From NCBI GenBank assembly GCA_002498605.1, contig DAHY01000036.1, positions 1 to 8,472 of the forward strand: a stretch of DNA of 8,472 bases, written 5' to 3'. Every line of letters begins with the position of its first letter. Positions within the stretch are counted from its first letter, which is position 1. The position numbers and the translations under genes are program-made. Below are positions 6,038-8,472 of the stretch, piece by piece. A model generated the notes under the pieces. The model was not told the origin of the DNA and did not search any database. It worked only from the letters and a program-made list of their open reading frames with translations. The DNA is from Methanomassiliicoccaceae archaeon UBA404 (lineage in GTDB: Archaea > Thermoplasmatota > Thermoplasmata > Methanomassiliicoccales > Methanomethylophilaceae).

Positions 6038-6585
6038 TACCTTACCTCCACCCTGTCCTTGGTGCTGAGTTCGCTTCCGCGGACTCTGGTGGCTCTGTGA
6101 AGCGCTCTGCCCAGAGCTTTGAACGAAGCTTCCACTATGTGGTGTTCGTCAAAACCGCGTATAACGGATATGTGCAGCGTAAGGCCGGCCGACATTGCAA
6201 AACTTCTGAAGAAGTGAGCGTAAAGAGGATCGGGACAATCGATATCGGCGTACGGACGGTCCACAATATCCACGGACACCATGACCAGCGCGTCGTCCAT
6301 GGGTATGAATTCCGTGGCAACCCGTTCGACCGGCTGTTCTTCCAAAGACATTTTCATGACCGTTCCGAGGGTTATGGCCACATCTTCCACTATGTGGTGT
6401 TCGTTGTCTCCGCCGGCATTCATCTTCAAATCGAAAGATGCGTATCTGGCCATGGTCTCCACCATGTGTTTTAAAAATTGAATTTGACAGTCAACCCGGA
6501 ATTCGCCGGTACCGTCGAGATTCAGCTCTGTCGAAACCTGAGTCTCCCTGGTATCGCGTTCCAATTTAGCCATTCTTGCGGTCAT
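6037..6585 (-). CDS. hisB: Imidazoleglycerol-phosphate dehydratase HisB
   Basis: A 182-residue monofunctional dehydratase that removes water from imidazole glycerol phosphate to give imidazole acetol phosphate (step 6); there is no fused phosphatase domain. Seen are RDTRET near the N-terminus (Glu14), NLDGTGEF, FLKHM (His40), the first manganese motif HHIVED (63-68), PMDDALV (96-102), GLTLHISVIRG, and the second motif HHIVEASFKALGRAL (148-162), then STK (174-176). HHIVEDVAITLG is the form found in archaeal HisB; the bacterial FLDHM reads FLKHM and the terminal STKG reads STKD. Two starts are possible, ATG 6585 and ATG 6573 (four residues shorter). Neither has an SD, and a TATA-like box at about -29 from 6585 favours a leaderless start there. 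This is the first gene of the second his block. Confidence 0.96.
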   Translation of the reverse strand: MTARMAKLERDTRETQVSTELNLDGTGEFRVDCQIQFLKHMVETMARYASFDLKMNAGGDNEHHIVEDVAITLGTVMKMSLEEQPVERVATEFIPMDDALVMVSVDIVDRPYADIDCPDPLYAHFFRSFAMSAGLTLHISVIRGFDEHHIVEASFKALGRALHRATRVRGSELSTKDRVEVR

Positions 6586-6606
6586 CGCAGGTAAGAGGGC
6601 TCATAT

Positions 6607-6626
6607 CTATAATATTAATTGTTTCG
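6607..6626 (-). promoter_or_regulatory. Probable archaeal promoter (BRE plus TATA) for hisB-hisF-hisIE-PHP
   Basis: The 44-nt gap between the regulator gene and hisB reads CGAAACAATTAATATTATAG on the minus strand at 6626-6607. CGAAA is BRE-like and TTAATATT (6618-6611) is TATA-like, beginning 33 nt before the ATG at 6585 with its centre near -29. The predicted transcription start falls within a few bases of the ATG, and no SD precedes it. The 8-bp palindrome TAATATTA (6610-6617) overlaps the TATA element and could also be part of an operator, although a palindrome this AT-rich may be accidental. Confidence 0.6.
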
Positions 6627-6629
6627 GGC

Positions 6630-7022
6630 TTAATCGAAGACTATGTTAAGTCTTGGACAATCGACGCAATTGACCGTCTCGGCATCAACGCCTTTGGCGG
6701 CGCACAGTTCGTTGATCATACCGCTTTCTTTTACGAATTCGCAAATCGAACAGATTACTTCGATAACATCCAATCCGTCATGGATGGCATCGGCGGCTTT
6801 GTCAATCATTTTGTAGAAATCTTCGCTTTGGGGGCTGTTGTTTATAACATCGCTTCCGCCTCTTACGCCTTTGAGATACTGAGAAACGGCGGAACCCGTC
6901 ACGCCGAAGGATTCTGCGACGGCTATCTGTTTGTAACCGTATCTTTCGATAAGACTTCGGGCTATGGCACTTCTGGCTGTGGGAAGGACATCCGTTACAA
7001 TGAGTTCACAGGGGAAGTACAT
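6630..7022 (-). CDS. HTH transcriptional regulator with C-terminal cysteine cluster (COG2522-like)
   Basis: A 130-residue archaeal DNA-binding protein. The N-terminal half begins MYFPCELIV and holds a Cro/XRE-type helix-turn-helix, YGYKQIAVAESFGVTGSAVS followed by QYLKG (about 29-52), with the recognition helix in the TGSAVSQYL segment. After a linker, the C-terminal part carries CSIC (Cys91, Cys94), Cys107 and NCVDC (Cys119, Cys122), a spacing that could bind zinc or an Fe-S cluster and hence sense metal or redox state. The pattern matches a widespread but little-characterised archaeal family. ATG 7022 is chosen because family members start with a Met-x-x-Pro-Cys-Glu type sequence and because a TATA-like box lies 33 nt upstream; in-frame codons at 7040 (ATG) and 7064 (TTG) would overlap that box. 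The gene lies between hisA and hisB with promoter-like elements on both sides, so local control of histidine genes and autoregulation are plausible but unproven. Confidence 0.85.
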   Translation of the reverse strand: MYFPCELIVTDVLPTARSAIARSLIERYGYKQIAVAESFGVTGSAVSQYLKGVRGGSDVINNSPQSEDFYKMIDKAADAIHDGLDVIEVICSICEFVKESGMINELCAAKGVDAETVNCVDCPRLNIVFD

Positions 7023-7046
7023 AGTAATCCATTGAAACATAAGCGG

Positions 7047-7055
7047 ATATATTAA
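7047..7055 (-). promoter_or_regulatory. Probable archaeal TATA box for the HTH regulator gene
   Basis: In the 68-nt gap between hisA and the regulator the minus strand has TTAATATAT, beginning 33 nt before the ATG at 7022, with its centre near -29. There is no SD between it and the ATG (GTTTCAATGGATTACT), fitting a transcript with a 0-3 nt leader. The spacing is the same as that of the TTAATATT box before hisB. The rest of the gap shows no clear terminator or RNA gene. Confidence 0.6.
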
Positions 7056-7090
7056 GATTCTCAATCAGGCATACGAAGGTTGAAGCGTTA

Positions 7091-7804
7091 TCAGACCTGC
7101 CAGGGAGTCTTCCATTCCCAGGGCCGGAGTTCGTCGGTGTACAGGGCAAGGCCGACCACCGCGGCATAAGCTCCCAGATCCTTCAGGGTCTCCGCGTCTT
7201 TTCTGTCGGTGACGCCGCCGGAAGCAATGACTTTGTGAGGACATGAGGATATGAAATCCCCTGCCTGTTTTTTGTCTACCCCCTCTTTGCGGCCTTCCAC
7301 GTCCACGTTTGTGTTCAATACCGCCGCCAACGGCAAATCTTCGATTGCATCGAACATATCGCGTACCGTGATTTCCGCCGATTCCTGCCAGCCTTTGACC
7401 GCGATTTTATCGCCGCGGGTATCCATCGCCAATGCGATTCTGTCCGGATACTCAACCGCGATTTCAACCAACCATTCCGGTTCGGTTATCGCCTTGGTTC
7501 CGACCACGACTCTGTCAACCCCCATTCCGATAAGTTTTCCGACGGTTTCGGTCGAACGGATTCCTCCGCCGGCTTCCGTGGGGACCCCTGAATTCTTTGT
7601 TATTTTTTCAATAGAAGCCAGATTGTCTCCTTTTCCGAAGGCGGCGTCCAAATCGACAAGATGCAGATACGTTGCGCCCCTGGAAACCCAGGATACGGCG
7701 GTTTCGAAAGGATCCGGAAGTTTGAGCTGTTCGCTTCCCGGTTCTCCGCCCACAAGCTGAACAACCTGTCCGTCCAACATATCCACCGCCGGTATGATAA
7801 TCAT
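7091..7804 (-). CDS. hisA: ProFAR isomerase HisA
   Basis: A 237-residue (beta-alpha)8-barrel that isomerises ProFAR to PRFAR (step 4), the partner reaction before HisF and a structural relative of it. IIIPAVDMLDG gives the catalytic Asp8; LAMDTRGDKIAVKGW gives the second catalytic Asp128 and the conserved GW. Also seen are VVQLVGG, YLHLVDLDAAFG, EAGGGIRS, DRVVVGT, TNVDVEGRKEG and VIASGGV, closing with AAVVGLALY. I start at ATG 7804, which gives the family's usual N-terminus and has GTGA 5 nt upstream; an in-frame GTG at 7813 would add three residues (MKN) and cannot be excluded. It follows hisC by 22 nt and is probably co-transcribed with it. No residue important for catalysis is obviously lost. 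Confidence 0.96.
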   Translation of the reverse strand: MIIIPAVDMLDGQVVQLVGGEPGSEQLKLPDPFETAVSWVSRGATYLHLVDLDAAFGKGDNLASIEKITKNSGVPTEAGGGIRSTETVGKLIGMGVDRVVVGTKAITEPEWLVEIAVEYPDRIALAMDTRGDKIAVKGWQESAEITVRDMFDAIEDLPLAAVLNTNVDVEGRKEGVDKKQAGDFISSCPHKVIASGGVTDRKDAETLKDLGAYAAVVGLALYTDELRPWEWKTPWQV

Positions 7805-7826
7805 ATTTTTCACTTTCCGATCCGAG

Positions 7827-8472
7827 TCATTTGCATCCGTCGATAATCTCGGACGCCTTTTCCAGCAGCAGTCCGTTGAGTTCCTCGGTGCCCACGGTTA
7901 TCCGGACGCAGTTTTCGGTTCTGCGTCTCGTTCCGAAATCACGTATCAGGATCCCTCTTTCTTTCAATCCGGAAACCAGAATATCGTGTTTTACGGGGGA
8001 TTCGGCCAGAATGAAGTTGGAATCCGAAGGATACGTTTTGAATCCCAGGGATCTGAGTCCGGCGTCCAGTTTCGGGCGCTGTTCGTCCACGAGGGCGACG
8101 CTGTCTTTGATGAATTTCTGATCCTTGACGGCGGCTATGGCGGCACCTTCGCTGATCATGTTTACCGAATAGGGTATTTTTACGCAGTTCATCATATCGG
8201 CCACGTCCAGATTGGATATTGCGTAACCCACCCGCAGGCCGGCCATCGCATAGGCTTTCGAAAAAGTTCTGAGAACAATCAGATTGTCGAATTCGTTGAC
8301 TCTTCCGACCATGGAGTTTTTGCTGTATTCGCCGTACGCCTCGTCGACAATGACCATGCCGTTGAACCCGGACAGGATTTCTTCGAAATCCTTTTGGCGG
8401 AAGGCGTTTCCGGTAGGGTTGTTGGGGGAAGGCATTATTGCTATTTTTGCATCGGTCTTCAGGAAACCGTCC
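7827..8472 (-). CDS. hisC: Histidinol-phosphate aminotransferase HisC (N-terminal part missing, cut by window edge)
   Basis: The visible 214 residues are the C-terminal part of a fold-type I PLP aminotransferase that converts imidazole acetol phosphate and glutamate to histidinol phosphate (step 7). They enter with IAIMPSPNNPTGN, the NPTG substrate loop; VIVDEAYGEY gives the Asp and Tyr that contact PLP; LRTFSKAYAMAGLRVGYAI gives the Schiff-base lysine (codon 8258-8256) and the GLRVGY arginine; the terminal CVRITVGTEELN gives the Arg-containing HisC/aspartate-aminotransferase signature. Family members are about 350 residues, so about 135 lie beyond position 8472. The frame is open to the edge, with no internal break. 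It is the first visible gene of the his block and precedes hisA by 22 nt. A related PLP enzyme such as a Cobalamin-pathway CobD is possible on fold alone, but the his context makes HisC far more likely. Confidence 0.95.
   Translation of the reverse strand, partial: DGFLKTDAKIAIMPSPNNPTGNAFRQKDFEEILSGFNGMVIVDEAYGEYSKNSMVGRVNEFDNLIVLRTFSKAYAMAGLRVGYAISNLDVADMMNCVKIPYSVNMISEGAAIAAVKDQKFIKDSVALVDEQRPKLDAGLRSLGFKTYPSDSNFILAESPVKHDILVSGLKERGILIRDFGTRRRTENCVRITVGTEELNGLLLEKASEIIDGCK

Noticed and set aside
6610..6617. Palindrome TAATATTA as a defined operator
   Set aside because: It is only 8 bp, fully AT and coincides with the TATA-like box; there is no second copy in the window to support a binding site, so I kept it as a remark only.
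7023..7064. Upstream starts (TTG 7064, ATG 7040) for the regulator
   Set aside because: They would overlap or closely follow the TATA-like box, have no SD, and add residues not typical of the family; ATG 7022 fits both promoter spacing and family N-terminus.
7023..7090. A possible riboswitch, attenuator or small RNA in the largest gap
   Set aside because: At 68 nt with no stable inverted repeat, T-run or conserved leader peptide that I could see, the gap is explained by a promoter alone.
1..8472. Mobile element, CRISPR array, toxin-antitoxin or defence genes
   Set aside because: No direct or inverted repeats, spacer arrays, transposase, integrase or tRNA ends were seen; base composition and gene style look even throughout, and all recognisable genes are metabolic, regulatory or maturation genes.

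Overview
The window looks like a compact stretch of archaeal chromosome. All eleven genes, nine complete and two cut by the window ends, lie on the minus strand, so the biological reading order runs from high to low coordinates. Signs of an archaeon are an archaeal HTH regulator of the COG2522 type, a HisB whose first metal motif (HHIVEDVAITLG) has the archaeal form, and TATA-like boxes 24-29 nt before start codons that lack a Shine-Dalgarno (SD) site. HypF implies a [NiFe]-hydrogenase. A methanogen-related or Thermoplasmata-type euryarchaeon (for example Methanomassiliicoccales) fits, but this is a guess from gene content and style, not a phylogenetic result.

Layout in transcription order. 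Histidine block 1: hisC (cut by the right edge) and hisA, closely spaced. Then a separate small gene for an HTH regulator with a cysteine cluster, preceded by its own TATA-like box. Histidine block 2: hisB, hisF, hisIE and a PHP-domain phosphoesterase gene, chained by 1-4 nt stop/start overlaps (TAATG, ATGA, ATGA) and preceded by a TATA-like box with a BRE-like stretch. Third block: a 5'-methylthioadenosine phosphorylase-family gene with its own TATA-like box, then hypF (2-nt gap), a short divergent phosphoglycerate mutase-like gene (ATGA overlap) and the first 11 codons of another gene with a strong SD, running off the left edge.

How they work together. HisIE (steps 2-3), HisA (step 4), HisF (synthase half of step 5), HisB (step 6) and HisC (step 7) make up the middle of histidine biosynthesis. 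HisG, HisH and HisD are not in the window. The PHP protein keeps all expected metal ligands and sits exactly where a histidinol-phosphate phosphatase (step 8) would be useful, so it is the best candidate for that activity. The regulator between the two his blocks may control them. The third block joins salvage of methylthio-nucleosides, hydrogenase cyanide-ligand synthesis and an alkaline-phosphatase-superfamily enzyme; the sequence shows co-transcription but no obvious metabolic link.

Coding density is very high. The only gaps are 12-68 nt, and the three larger ones each hold a promoter-like element. I saw no tRNA, rRNA, CRISPR array, insertion sequence or clear terminator. No multi-gene defence or mobile system is present; the points worth following up are the PHP phosphatase, the Cys-cluster regulator, the atypical mutase-like enzyme and the consistent leaderless promoter architecture.
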